Notes: generated from the sequence alone by a model not told the origin. DNA of 64,000 bases from Nectonema munidae (GCA_030549495.1 JAUIRK010001053.1:1-64000), one strand, 5' to 3'. Shown: positions 10,187 through 21,927, counted from the stretch's first letter. Program-made: numbers and translations.

Positions 10187-12627
10187 TTAATCATCATCGT
10201 GTTTATCATGCTTTTTAGGGCTTATCTTCTTTGAATCACGCTTCAAGCGCTCCACTTCAATTTCATGCCTCTTGATAGCATCTTCATGAAACTCTATTTG
10301 ATTCTCCATGGCGTGCTTCAATTCTTTCAGTTGTTGATTTTGCTTTAAAAAAGGGTGAAATATAGTTCATTTTGAAGCGTTTCTATTATATGTGGCAAAT
10401 CGGGGATAAAGACAATTTTGTACAAGAGAACATTCGTTCGATTACGAAATAAACACGAATGTAGCTGGGCCATTACATAGATTTAATACAAGATCAAGTG
10501 ATATAAGAGATTAGGGCGAGAGGATTCGTACAGAAGGCATCATCCAGAAACATCTTAAAAACGAGATTTCTTCTTTGCTTAATATTTTCTGTAGGGAAGA
10601 TTTTAACAAAGTTATAATAAATGTTTTTGTAGTTATATATAAATCTTTAAAATTAGTTTAATTCAAAGATGTTATTTCGAAAACGCTTTGTTTTTTAATA
10701 TATAGTAAATATTGTGCAATGAAGGAAATGGAGTGCTTGATAAATTACATTTAATTACTAGAGTGAGAGTAGGTGTTTAAAAATTCTCCAATTTTTAATT
10801 TCGAATATGTGAATCTTCTCAAAAAGAGCGAACACTTTAAGCCATATGAACAATAAATTTATGCATTACATACACTTTTTTTCCTACTCAAAAATATCAG
10901 ATTACACAATCAAACTTCCGTTTTTACTTCTATGTTCGATATATGAAAAAAATATATGTTTAAGATATAAAAAATTATTATTCTATAAAAACAAAACAGT
11001 GAGTTTATTACCCCGGTAGCCTTAATTGCCTAGTTCAAGAAGCTATAAAAAAATAAAACAAACAGTATTTATTTGAAAAGAATTTTTTTCTAGATTGCTG
11101 TTTATATTTTAATATACTTTCCAGCAATAAATTCCATATATAATCTCACATCATATTTTCATTAGATTGGAAATGTGAATAGCAACCTTCATCCACCTGA
11201 TGAGACCCAAAAAGGCCGAAACCGGACTTGGATGATTGGCTTGCCTTGTGTGATGGCGTTAATCAAGTTAGCATACATCTCTTAGAAAAAAAGATCAGCA
11301 TTTCTTTAATATATTTTGTATTTTTGAATTTTTAATACTTGTATATATTTAAAAAGATCATTGTAAAGGGCTGAGTTCCTTAAACTTAATCTTTTTCAAA
11401 TTTCATAAATATTTGCATTTATAAATTAATTTACCAACTTTCTGAAATACTCTTCTTCTCTTGCTGCTTCCATTTCCCCAAAAACACCACCTGCTTCCCT
11501 ATTGAAAAAAAGATAAAGGCCATTAAAGCAAAGTTTATGCCAGGAGATAAATTAAGCTACACCCAGAAGTGACCATAGCGGGATTCGTATTAAAATACAT
11601 TTTTTTACTATCATTAGATATGGGTATAAGTTCATTGAAAGGAAAATTCTTTTAATTTAGGCCTCAACGCTAAACTAGATCTATCGAAAGGTCAATTGAC
11701 CTGACTGTTTACTTTTTTGAATTTTGATATGGGAATTAGATATGTGTGTAGATTTTTGTGTTGCAAAATGATTTCACCCAGCATAAGTTTACCTGTAATT
11801 AATTATTTTCGAATAATGTTATGTATTTCATAAGTTAACCCTTTCGTGACCATTGTATCATATATGATACATAAACAATTTTACCTTCGTCTGCTGTTTC
11901 AAATAGTTTTTTTTCTTTTTTTTTAAAAATAGAATCTTCTGCTTTTTCTGGTCACGAAAGGGTAAAGTCCTTAGAAGTCTATATTTGAGATGGTATATTT
12001 TTTGTCAAATTTTTGTGATATCTAACCATATTGTAGTACTGTGTAATTGAATGAATATTCAAAAATAATGATTTTTACACCCTTGTCTCCCCATTGTTAT
12101 TATATTAAACCATACATGGAACAACCTCTATATCAAATTTCACGACAAAATCTTGGTATAGAGTAGTTAATTTAACAAAAATATGATAGTTTAAGAAAAT
12201 GTCATTTACCAAAATATCAAATCAGATTTGAATCCCCTAGGCGCACATAAGGGGGAGAAGGGAGGGAGCTTTAAGGGGATCAAAAAACATTAAAAGACTT
12301 ACGGTTGTCTTAGATTCATGAATTTAAAATTAACGGTTTTTTTATAGAGACAAATTTGTGTATATCAAATTCTAAAAAAAGTTTGCCCCCCCCCCCTCAA
12401 TAATTTTGAGGAAAATGTACAAGCTATAATGTACCTGATATTTCCACCAGCTCCTCCACCCTAAAATGAAAAAATATTACCCAAAAGAAATGGGGAAAAA
12501 AGTTTACTTTTCCAGAACCGGATCCCCAACCACCAGTAGTGAAGTTTCGTGTAAATCTGAAAAATAAAAAAAAATACAAATGTTCATATGCTTGTCTACA
12601 GATCCGTAGTCCATTATAATGAATCAT
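10187..12627 (-). CDS. ATPIF1: Mitochondrial ATP synthase inhibitor IF1 (ATPIF1), spliced
   Basis: IF1 binds the F1 sector of mitochondrial ATP synthase in the matrix and stops it from hydrolysing ATP when the proton gradient collapses. The coding exons on the minus strand are 12556-12508, 12460-12435, 11498-11435 and 10342-10187, all with AG acceptors and GT donors and with compatible phases. The spliced product contains IREAGGVFGEMEAAREEEYF, the conserved inhibitory segment, followed by a long helical, histidine-rich C-terminal region (LKELKHAMENQIEFHEDAIK) typical of the coiled-coil dimerisation region, ending in HDKHDDD. A Gly/Ser-rich stretch precedes the inhibitory segment. The start is uncertain. 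An in-frame ATG at 12625-12627 gives 121 residues with a basic leader, but a strong TTTTTCAG acceptor at 12564-12557 suggests a further upstream exon I could not find. Intron sizes are about 47, 936 and 1092 nt. Confidence 0.9.
11839..11962. mobile_element. TTAA-type MITE in an IF1 intron, 124 bp
   Basis: Perfect inverted ends CCCTTTCGTGACCA-like on the left and GGTCACGAAAGGG on the right, with TTAA at 11835-11838 and a mutated TAAA at 11963-11966. The interior carries the 16-bp palindrome GTATCATATATGATAC (11855-11870). TTAA plus CCCT ends suggest a piggyBac-related MITE. It sits in the intron between the second and third of the IF1 exons listed, counted from the minus-strand 5' side as exons two and three of the four. 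Confidence 0.8.
12385..12420. mobile_element. Short hAT-end relic
   Basis: A C-run followed by TCAATAATTTTGAGGA matches the subterminal stem of the hAT ends at 193-230, 29990-30025 and 55541-55580. No partner end or duplication was found. It lies inside an IF1 intron close to its 5' end. Confidence 0.4.
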
Positions 12628-12708
12628 ATTTTAAAATCTACGTTTGAATGATTTTCCACTGAAAATTTCTTCTCTATAACGAAACACTTATAACAGAAAA
12701 AGTTTTTG

Positions 12709-14942
12709 ACGGAACTATGTAACAAAAAAATTTTTTTTTGTTCCCAGCTTTTAGTCATTATTATTTTACTCTACAATATTATTTGATTATAAAAAGATAA
12801 ATACATCGAAAAAAAGTTTGATTTTGTGTAAATTATTGGCAGTTTGATGAATATTACGTTCTAATTTTTTTTTAATGGTACCTAATAGTGTTTTTCTAAT
12901 AGTAAAAAAGATCCTAGCATAATTTCTATTTTAAAGGTATTTGAGATTTTATATAAACTGTTTTATTAATACATGTGATAAAATTTTTTAGCATTTTCAT
13001 TACTTGTTTAGCTAATTCCTTTTTTTTATTTAGAAAATAACATAAAAATTTAATTTTTGTTTCATTTCAATGAATACAAGAACTTGCAAGCATAAACCCG
13101 ATTCGTTTTGTTTTATATGTGGTGAATTTATAGCAATAAGAGCTAAAAAATTTAACATGAAATCTTCCTTGAAAGTTTGCCAAGCCTACTTTAAATACTT
13201 TGGTGTTCATGTAGCGGATCAGAATAAAGAATGGGCTCCTCATTTTTGTTGTCAAAATTGCAAGAAAACTCTTGAAGGTTGGCTTCGTGGCGAAAAAAGA
13301 AGCATGAAATTCTCTTTTCCTTGTGTATGGTTCGAAAAGATCATTTGACAAACTGTTTTTTCTGCTTGGTAGATGTGAGTAAAAAACGAAAGGGAAAAAA
13401 TGCACCAAAAATAGAGTACCCTGACATTCCATCATCACGAGCTCCTATTCCACACTGCTCTCAATATCCTGTACCATTATCGAGTACAACTCATGAAGAT
13501 AATAGTGACAATAACAGCAAAGAATCAACGCGTTCAGAAAACGAAGACTTTATATCTGATGAGACTGATAAAACGCCTCATTTTCCAAATCAGCAGGAAA
13601 TAAATGACTTGATAAGAGACATGTATCTTACTAAATTGTGCAGAAATATTTCTTTCAAGAATGAAGCAATGGAATTTAGTCAAAAAAGAAGTTCAAGTCA
13701 CAAGCCAAAGACATAGACATAAGTCTTTTTCTATTTTTTTTTACTTATAAGAATGGTCTTTGTTTTTGCAATGATGTAGACGGACTTTTTGACTCGATTG
13801 GCATAAATCATGTTTGCTATGAATGGAGACTGTTTATAGACAGTTCTACAACAAGTCTTAAGGCTGTCTTACTTCATAATAGAAACACTTTTCCATCTAT
13901 ACCTTTAGCTCATTCCGTATACCTCAAAGAAGATTACTATAGCATTAAAATTCTTTTAGAATCTTTGAAATATGAAAAATACAAATGAGAAGTTATTGGA
14001 GACTTCAAAATGATCGCGTTTCTTTCTGGATTACAAGGAGGTTTTATCAAGTATCAGTGTTTTCTTTGTCTTTGGGACAGCAGGGCTAAAGCTAATTAGT
14101 TGATGTTAAAAATATATTGATGCCGCCTCTTCACATTAAATTAGGCCTAATGAAACAATTTGTAAAGGCTCTAGATTCAAACTCAAATGCCTTTAAATAC
14201 CTACTTGAATTTTTTCACAAGCTCTCTGAAGCAAAAATTAAAGGAGGCATTTTTATTGGCCCCCAAATTAGAAAATTTTTTAATTCCATTGAATTTCCCA
14301 GTCTTCTAACTGAAACCGAAAAAAACGCTTGGTTTTGCATGAAATCTGACATTGAAGGATTTCTAGGTAAACACAGAGCAGAAAATTACGAAGATCTGAT
14401 ACAGAACTTGATGAAGTCTTTTGAGTTGATGGGATGTAGAATGTCATTAAAAATGCACATGTTAAATTCTCATTTGGACAGATTTAAAGATAATATGGGT
14501 AATTTTCTGAAGAACAAAGAGAACGGTTTCATCAAGATGTTAAAGAGATTGAACGAAGATATCAAGGCCATTGTGATGAAAACATGATGGGAGATTATAT
14601 ATGGAATTGTGTCAGAGAATCAAATTCAAAATATAAAAGAAAAACAAAAAAATCAAAATATTTTTAAAAAAATAAATTCTATATTATATTATGCATAAAA
14701 TTTTTGTTTCCTTTTTCAATATATATGTATATATACGCATAAAAAGTAGTTGTGAATAGCTTATAACAAAAATCAATGAATTTGTTAGTCATAGAGTAAA
14801 TGAAATTAAATAATTTGATCTTAAAGCTTTAAAATCGAAGTTTAGTTCATAAAGTTAGGTTTTTTAAATACAGTGTATCATAAGAAAAAAGGAAAACATA
14901 ATTAGAACTTGGGAACAAAAATTGTGTTACACGGTGTTATCT
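12709..14942 (+). mobile_element. Transposon-like element carrying an unassigned conserved protein family, copy A
   Basis: The decayed gene at 13070-14620 is enclosed by imperfect inverted repeats. The left one (about 12712-12775) reads TGTAACA, an A/T run, then TTTTTGTTCCCAG. The right one (about 14890-14940), read inward, is GTGTAACACAATTTTTGTTC followed by CCAAGTT and ATTATGTTTT, which the left end also echoes. The element is about 2.2 kb and intronless, which fits a DNA transposon. I could not define a target-site duplication. It lies just upstream of the known IF1 exons, so it may sit in IF1's first intron or promoter region. Confidence 0.6.
13070..14620 (+). pseudogene. Conserved Cys-rich protein of unknown function (transposase-like), broken, copy A
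   Basis: The reading begins at ATG 13070 with a cysteine cluster, FCFICGEF, then WAPHFCCQNCKK, then NCFFC after a frame change near 13300. This resembles a zinc-binding DNA-contact domain. A low-complexity acidic linker follows. After 13720 the reading continues through CYEWRLFIDSSTTSLKAVLL, GDFKMIAFLSGLQGG and CFLCLWDSRAKAN, then through 14117-14587 with PPLHIKLGLMKQFVKALD, GPQIRKFF and MSLKMHMLNSHLDRF. The gene is spread over at least three frames and contains stops, so it is dead. The same block order is found in copy B at 48586-50211. I know this architecture as a widespread invertebrate hypothetical protein, but I do not know a named family for it. Confidence 0.8.
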
Positions 14943-14944
14943 TA

Positions 14945-16560
14945 TAAAATGCTAATGCCGTAACTTGTAAGTGATTTTAAATTGGCATTGAAAAAAGTTA
15001 CTAAATGATGCTTCAGAAGAATAGTGTACGCTTGTTTGAACTTGCGCATATTCGTGTCCAGTTGCATGAATTTAAACTGGCAGATATAACTTTGTAAAGT
15101 ATTGTAACAAAATTGAAATCGTAGTGAATTCAAGTATATATTATAACATTGTTTATTTTGTACGTAAATAGTAATGCATCATATGGTATCACTAAATGCG
15201 ACTTTTGGGAATAGACTCGCGAATCTAATTAAGGTTGAGAATCTATGCTTTTTGAATTAAGAACATTCGTGCTGTTGTTTTTACAGTAAAAATAAAGCAA
15301 ATACGTTTTTCCCAAAGTAATACCATATTTAAAATTTACAGAAATATTTGAACAAAATGAAAGTGTAATTTTGTTCTAACTGTTAGTCTCAAGAAATTGG
15401 CAAAAAATATCGATGCTGATAAAACAAAAAAAGCTATACCGATCTTCTAAAGAGATCATATTTACTCGTGGTATTTTTGATTCGCTTTTAGTAAAATACA
15501 TGATAGGCTAAAAAAAATAAACAATTTATATATGCAGAATGTTTTTGGAGTGCTATTTTTATTTTATTGGTAAAAGAAAAAAAGGTTAGCACAATATTGT
15601 GAACAAATAACTGTATTAAAATCATGCCAAAAATATGATTTACCTAAACACCTTTGACATTTTAACGTTGGATTATATTACCAATATATATGTCAAAAAA
15701 TTAAATATTTAATTTATTTAATCTCCTAATTTTACTTCTATATTACACAATTTATATCAAAAATCATTATTTATGCATTAATAAAATTTCAAAAAAAGTT
15801 AAACTTTTCTTTAATCTATTTACCTTTAAACCAAAATGTTTTCTATTTTATCTGCTCCACCATTTTTTAAACACTCAAATAGAATATCTTTGTTTCAAGT
15901 TGCTTTGTCTGTAAAGAGAACTAAGGGCTTTTAAAATTTATGTCGTTGTGATTTCTTGATTGATTTTTGTTTTCGTGCTGATGGCGTGTTAATTCATAAT
16001 GGTCTTCCGCGTATTTTTCTATCTCTTATTGACTACCTTTTCCTTCTTCAAATAGTTTTCATAATATTGTGCTTCCTTGAGATAATAGTTAGGTGACTAC
16101 TTTGACGATTGTGTACATTTTACCGACTTATTCTTTTCTCCATTTCGTGTATTTTATTGCATACATCTTCTATTTCTTTTAGTTTTGATTCTCTGTATTA
16201 TTTTCTAAAGTTCCTTGAAGATCTGTTGGATGTTCTTGTTTCGTCTGATGACCATCCTATTAAAATTCTAATTCAATTCTTTCTCTTCTCTTTCTTCTGT
16301 TTAGGGGTGATTTTTTATATTGCTGATTTCCTGTTACCATTTCTTTACTCCAATATATTTTTCACCTTTCTTTTTTATGGTGGTTTAAATATGTTCTTTG
16401 TTATTATCATTCTTCAACCGTTACAAGTCTTTGCATTTTTAAAAAGCGTTTAGTCTTTCTCATCTTGATTTTGAGCCTAACAAAAATGGGGTTGGGCCGA
16501 AAAGCGTATTTACCCTCTTCACAAATTTGCATCTTGAAACTGGTCCTTCATGAAAAAGCA
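14945..16560. other. No recognised gene
   Basis: AT-rich sequence. The plus-strand hydrophobic frame at 16109-16453 is T-rich antisense of a lysine/glutamate-rich minus-strand reading with several stops, which could be an old coding relic. I cannot name it. Confidence 0.5.
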
Positions 16561-17130
16561 CTTTTTCATGATAAACTATGTTGTTAATATTTTGTTTATT
16601 TTTTTTATTTAGATCCAGATTTTTTTATGATAAATCTACTTAAATTCTTTATTTTAATCAGGTTTTTAGAAGTTGTTTATTTGAATATTTTGGTAAAAAT
16701 TTCTCTAGATTTTTTGTTTTTTTCTGAATCGGCATTTTAAGTTGAAAAAAGTTTTTTATGTTCATTTCTTTATTTCAATCCGGAGTTTTATCTTAAAGCA
16801 TTGCTAGAACATGTTGTTTATTTGAATTTTTGGGTAAAAATTTAATATTTTGATGTTGTTTTGCTCAATTCAAATGAATCCTTCAACCTTCAATTTTGAT
16901 CTCCATTTATATTGTTTATGTGATTTTTTTTCTAAAACATCTATATTTTGTTGTTTTTATCTAAATCAATATTTTTTTATTTGAACCCAAATCCTTCTCA
17001 TTTTTGATATGTATTTCTTCATGATAAACTTTGTTAATTTTTTGATTTTAAGTAAAAAAACGGAATTTTTTATTTTATCTTAGAACTTATTAAAACATTT
17101 TGTATTGAATTTTTGAGTAAAAAATATCAC
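16560..17130. repeat. Third tandem-like repeat, period about 141 bp
   Basis: The landmark GTTGTTTATTTGAAT followed by TTTGGGTAAAAATTT or a close variant occurs near 16672 and 16813, and in weaker form near 17095. The landmark CATGATAAACT recurs near 16568 and 17019. About four strongly diverged units are present. It shares no obvious sequence with satellites A or B. Confidence 0.6.
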
Positions 17131-17944
17131 TCAGTTTTATTAAGCGTTAAGCCAGCTTTCAGATTTTCTATAATCTATTAGCTGTGTCATCCAAATCAAT
17201 AAAATCATATACTAAGAAAGATAATTTCAATTCAAATGAGAGTTCAAAAATGTCACACTTTTCTTTTAATTATTTTTGTTCAGGGATATTTGTGAAATAA
17301 AAGAAGAATCTAGTATATCTACTAGCCAAAAAATTAATTCTGGGATAAAGATATAATCTATTAAAAGATACTGAATATGCGCTGATGGTGACCCATAAAA
17401 TTAGTGAATAATACAACAGAGAAAGAATAAACAGCATTTTTTACTATTCCTCAATCTTCACTGCCTAAAATATCTTCCTCTGGTTTCTTTAAATTAACCC
17501 ATTCCTTATTACATCGTTTGTAGAATATATACCACACACATTCAAACATACGCTGATTTTATTCAATATTATAATCTTTACACTACACAATGCTACATAA
17601 CCTATGACAACCGTCATCTGAACTGTACGTATTTTTTAATTTCTTCAACAACACATGTTTTAATACCGGCCAGACTAACCGCTTTACAACATACTTAAAT
17701 GTCATCTATCATTTCAAAACACTCATAAAACTTCCTGAAATGCTTTGAAACTATGAAAACGATATCTATGATTTAGAATTATAAGTTTAAAAAACAGTTT
17801 TTTTGAAATTTATTATAAAATTTATTTTTGTGTAAAAAAAACTGTATGGCCTATCAGGCTCTATACACCCATGCGAGTGTTAAATAGAATCATTAAGTGA
17901 GTCCTCTAGAAAGAAATTTTATATTTAACTTATCATTTTATAAA

Positions 17945-19516
17945 AAAAATGGCATCTGTTGCATTTTTGATAACTCTGACCTATTCTAAATTTTCAAATT
18001 TCCTACCCATCTTAGTTAAATGATAATTGTAATCCTAGATGATAAGCTATAGATTTTTCATTTGTTCATTAGAATATGGTAGATCTTCCATTTAGTCAAG
18101 ATAGATATTTTTTTATCACACGTATTCTTTTCAACTAGTTTTCAGGTTGCTTCCTTCTCTCATAGTAATCGAAATATTTTAAACATTTTGGGACGTGAGT
18201 AAGATTGGTTAGATACTGGGCTTCGATAACTCAAGGTCTTGGGTTCGATCCGGCATCAGGCCTATTTTCCTCATAGTTCGATATTAGCGGCGCAATTATG
18301 CCTTCTGGATGAAAACCATTACCTTTTGTTTTTTTTAAATAAATATTTCATACTCAAGATGATTGAATAAAGTATTATAAGCCAAAATATACAAAAAAAT
18401 ATGTTTTTACTATATAGCTAATATATAACGATTTTTTGATAAAAATTTACAGAATTGATTTTTAGGCATACATCACTAATTCAATTACCACGTCAAGATA
18501 TTTTTAGCCATATTAGCCAAAACAAGTACAGAAATAAAATAAGGATAGTTGATTTGGTATAAAAACGGATATTTTATTTTTTAGAAAATATTTTTGAAAA
18601 CAGTATCTAGAAGTAAACCGCAAATCTTTCAAATATTTTAAAACCATGACACACCTTAGTCCAAAAATGAAACCAGCATCTTCTATTTGGTATAAAAACA
18701 GATATTTTATTTAAATTTCAAAAATATTTCTGTAGACATAAAACGTAAACTGAACATTTGATTAACACTTTCAGATATTTTAAAACGCCTAAATGCAAAA
18801 ACTGATATCAGAAATAAAACTATCATGGTTGATTTGGCATAAAAACATATATTTCATCTAAAATTTAAATGAATATTTTTGGAGACAATTTTTATAAATA
18901 AACCGCAAATTTGATTAACACTTATAGGTATTTTCAAATCCTAAATGTGATCCCAGAAATGAAACCAGCATGGTCGATTTAGTATAAAACATATTTTATG
19001 TAAATTTTAAAGGAATTTTTTTGGAGAAAATTTTTAGAATTAAACTGCAAATTTGATTAACACTTATAGGTAATTTTGAAAACGTAAAAAATAAGTTCAG
19101 AAATGAAACTAGCATGACCGATTTAGTATAAAAATATATATTTTATGTAAAATTTTATTAGATATATTTCTGATCAATCAAAGTTTGATAGACATTTTCT
19201 AAAAAGTAGGCATAATTATTGAAAAAATTAAATATATAAAGTGTTATGCCTTCAAAACTCTATATAATTTTTTCAAAGTAGTATATAATATAGACCCTAA
19301 GTTATAAGGTTAACTACATATAATGTCAAAATTTTAATTTTTGATTGAGTTTTCAGATGAGAGGGTCATTCAACTACCTTAAAAATGGCATCAAAAGATG
19401 CATCTAGCGATTTTAGAAAAAGTCACGAAATTTGAAGGGATATAATTAAGCCAATTTTGTACAATTAATTTTTAGTAAAGGGGAGGGGGCGTTTTACGCC
19501 CTTAGGACTGATAGGG
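17945..19516 (+). mobile_element. Second long copy of the TTAA composite element, left-truncated
   Basis: From about 17945 the sequence follows 6455-8667 of the composite element: the same unique block, satellite B with fewer units (18530-19150), then the same right end with GGGTCATTCAACTACC. It ends at 19516 with GGACTGATAGGG followed by TTAA (19517-19520), a better-kept right terminus than that of the first copy. Satellite A and the left terminus are missing. The SINE at 18190-18335 interrupts it. Confidence 0.78.
18190..18335 (+). repeat. tRNA-derived SINE, copy 1
   Basis: The head reads like a tRNA with a possible A box in TTGGTTAGATACTGGG and a clear B box GGGTTCGATCC (18241-18251). A body with CCTATTTTCCTCATAGTTCG, CGCAATTATGCCTTCTGGAT and a terminal ACCATTACC plus T-rich tail follows. 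The matching place in the older paralog, near 6795-6805, has no such insert, so the SINE landed after the two composite copies separated. Confidence 0.82.
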
Positions 19517-19520
19517 TTAA

Positions 19521-21787
19521 TATGTTATCTCATTGAATGTGTTTGGTAAGGTATGCCTTTAGCATGGTTTATCATTCTTTTTAGGTTCTCTGCATCTGGT
19601 GTGCTCAAAGATATTGATTTTTGTAAGAACAAGTCCTCACATAGATTTTCTTGTTCATGTTCTAGCTGAATAAGCATGTTTCTCCGTAACGTTCTGTCTT
19701 AAAATAGTTTAGAAGTCTTTTGAGACTTTTCTAATCACACTTCTCACAAAGCTCTTGACGATATACAAAATGCAACTTCAACTGTTGCCAGCTCTTTATC
19801 AAATCTATTTAATGACATATTTGGTTTACAACTCACCCTTCCTCTATTCGAGTATCCATTTCATTTGTAGAAAGAATGTAGCAAATCAAATGATTCAGCT
19901 CTTAACTTAAATTTCATGCAAACACTCACTGAATTAGTTGACAATATGGTATACACTTTGCTAAATCGGCTGATAAATAAGATAATATAATCAGCCATTT
20001 CTCTTATGAGTATGATTCGAAATTATTTATATTGGTTTGGATTTTAGAAATAAGGCCTCGAAAATATAGCGTCAATGCTTACTACAGACGAGCAATAAAG
20101 TAGACAAGAGCAAAACTACACAAGTTACAGAGAGATAAATAAAGGATTCAATGCCAAAAAAGCACCAATTTGGTTTATTAGTAATGAATAAGGTAGATGT
20201 GAATCTAACACATGAGTAAAAGATTGGAAAAATGTCTCTAAAACTAAAAAATCATAAATCACTGAACTCAAAAAGAAATGTCGGTTATTGTAATATAATT
20301 TTAACTTATACTTAAAATATAGGTGCACCAAATGTCTAATTTTTTATATGTACGTTAATATGGCTAAAAATGTGCATGTTTATATAAAACCGATATTTTT
20401 AAAATTTTTTAAAGCATTTAACCAGAAAAATGGCTTGAAAAAGTAATGAACAATTTTTTTATTGATTTAAATGAAATAACTATTATGAAGAATACATGAA
20501 AGTAAAATACATTTATACACTAAAGTGGAACTAGATTTTAAAGCCTTACTTTTTTGAAAGTTTAAAATAGGTGAATGAAAAATGAGGTTACCCCGCGGAA
20601 TTGCGTTTATAAGTGTCAGGTAAAACCGCAACATTTACCAACAAGATGTTAAAAAAATTGGAAACTAAAGCTTTGGGGAAAATTTTACATTTATGTTAAA
20701 GTTTAATATAGCATTACAAGTTCAAATGAAATGTTTTCAAATTTAAGTGAATGTTTTCAAGTTTTAAGAGTATTTTATCTTTAGATTCGAATTGAAATTT
20801 TTTTAAAATCGGTAATAAATATTTTTACAAAAATTTATTTTTAGTTTGCATTTTTAAATTTTTTTTAGAATTCTAAAAAATTGTAAAAGATGTGTAATTC
20901 AATATATATTTTCTCTCAACAAAAAATCAAATATTTTCAAACTCAATAAAAAATTCGTTTTCAAGTCAAACCTAAAAATAAAATGACTTAAAACTTAAAA
21001 AAATTTCACTTGAATTTGGAATGCTATAAATACAACGAAAATGAAATATTTGGAACGAAAAAATAAAATTATTTTATTTATAAAATATGTTTCTTTCATT
21101 ATAAATATAAATATGTATAAAACTGTGGAAATGTATTGTTATTATAAGAATGATATTGGGATAAAAAAGCACGAGAAAATTTATCTTGTAAAAACAAGTT
21201 TAAAAAATTTGATGTAGAAAAATACAATGTAATAATGATTCTTTGCATCTATTCAATAATGGAAGTATACTGTTTTATAGAATCTATCATTTATCGTTGA
21301 GAGAGCGTATACTTTGATCCTAGAACTTGAGACAACAGGATCATGTCAACATGTTAAAGAGTAAAAAGCAGTCTGCTGAAGGAAAATACAATAACGATGA
21401 AAGTTAAGCCAAGTCCATACAACAAGACGTACAGCGGAGGTACTGCTAAATTTGCTAAAGAATGAATAGCAGCGATAAAGAGAGCTAAAAAAAGTATCAA
21501 TATTATAGATTCATGCAATGCATTACTTTGACATTTTTTATACTTTATATGTAGTCAGAAAATGAAAACTAAATATATATTTAGGTTTGTTGTTTGTAGG
21601 GTTGCCATATGTCCCGTTTTTGACTTAGCCTAAGAACGGAATCCTCGAGGATCTATAAGAATCTTTCATTCACTAATTTTATATGTCGAGAAAAGAAGTA
21701 GAAAAATTTGGCTATACCCCTATTTTTGAGATCTAAGAATATGTATGTATTCATAATTTGTATATATGTGTGTATTTGTAATACACA
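19521..21787. other. No recognised gene
   Basis: AT-rich sequence with no supportable reading frame. Near 21598-21660 lies a GGGTTGCCATATGTCCC motif, resembling a sequence near 47628-47660 and, inverted, near 45860-45875, probably old MITE ends. Confidence 0.5.
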
Positions 21788-21789
21788 TA

Positions 21790-21927
21790 CAGTGAAACCT
21801 CGAATATCCGAACTTCAACAAGTATTTGAACAACTGACGTACACACCTAAAGAAAAACGAAAGAAAGTTTTCACCTATCTGAAGAATCTTGGTCATTGAA
21901 CCCGCTAGGATACTTGAGGTTCTACTG
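21790..21927. mobile_element. pogo/Tigger-type MITE, 138 bp
   Basis: Inverted ends CAGTGAAACCTCGAATATCC on the left and CAGTAGAACCTCAAGTATCC read inward from the right. TA flanks both sides (21788-21789, 21928-21929), the target expected of Tc1/mariner/pogo elements. The short reading frame across it is not a gene. Confidence 0.85.

Noticed and set aside
13067-13438. Minus-strand frame opposite copy A
   Set aside because: Shadow of the plus-strand Cys-rich relic, which shows the conserved family motifs.
16109-16453. Hydrophobic 114-codon frame resembling a membrane protein
   Set aside because: It is T-rich antisense of a Lys/Glu-rich interrupted minus-strand reading; no family is recognised and chance is likely in such DNA.
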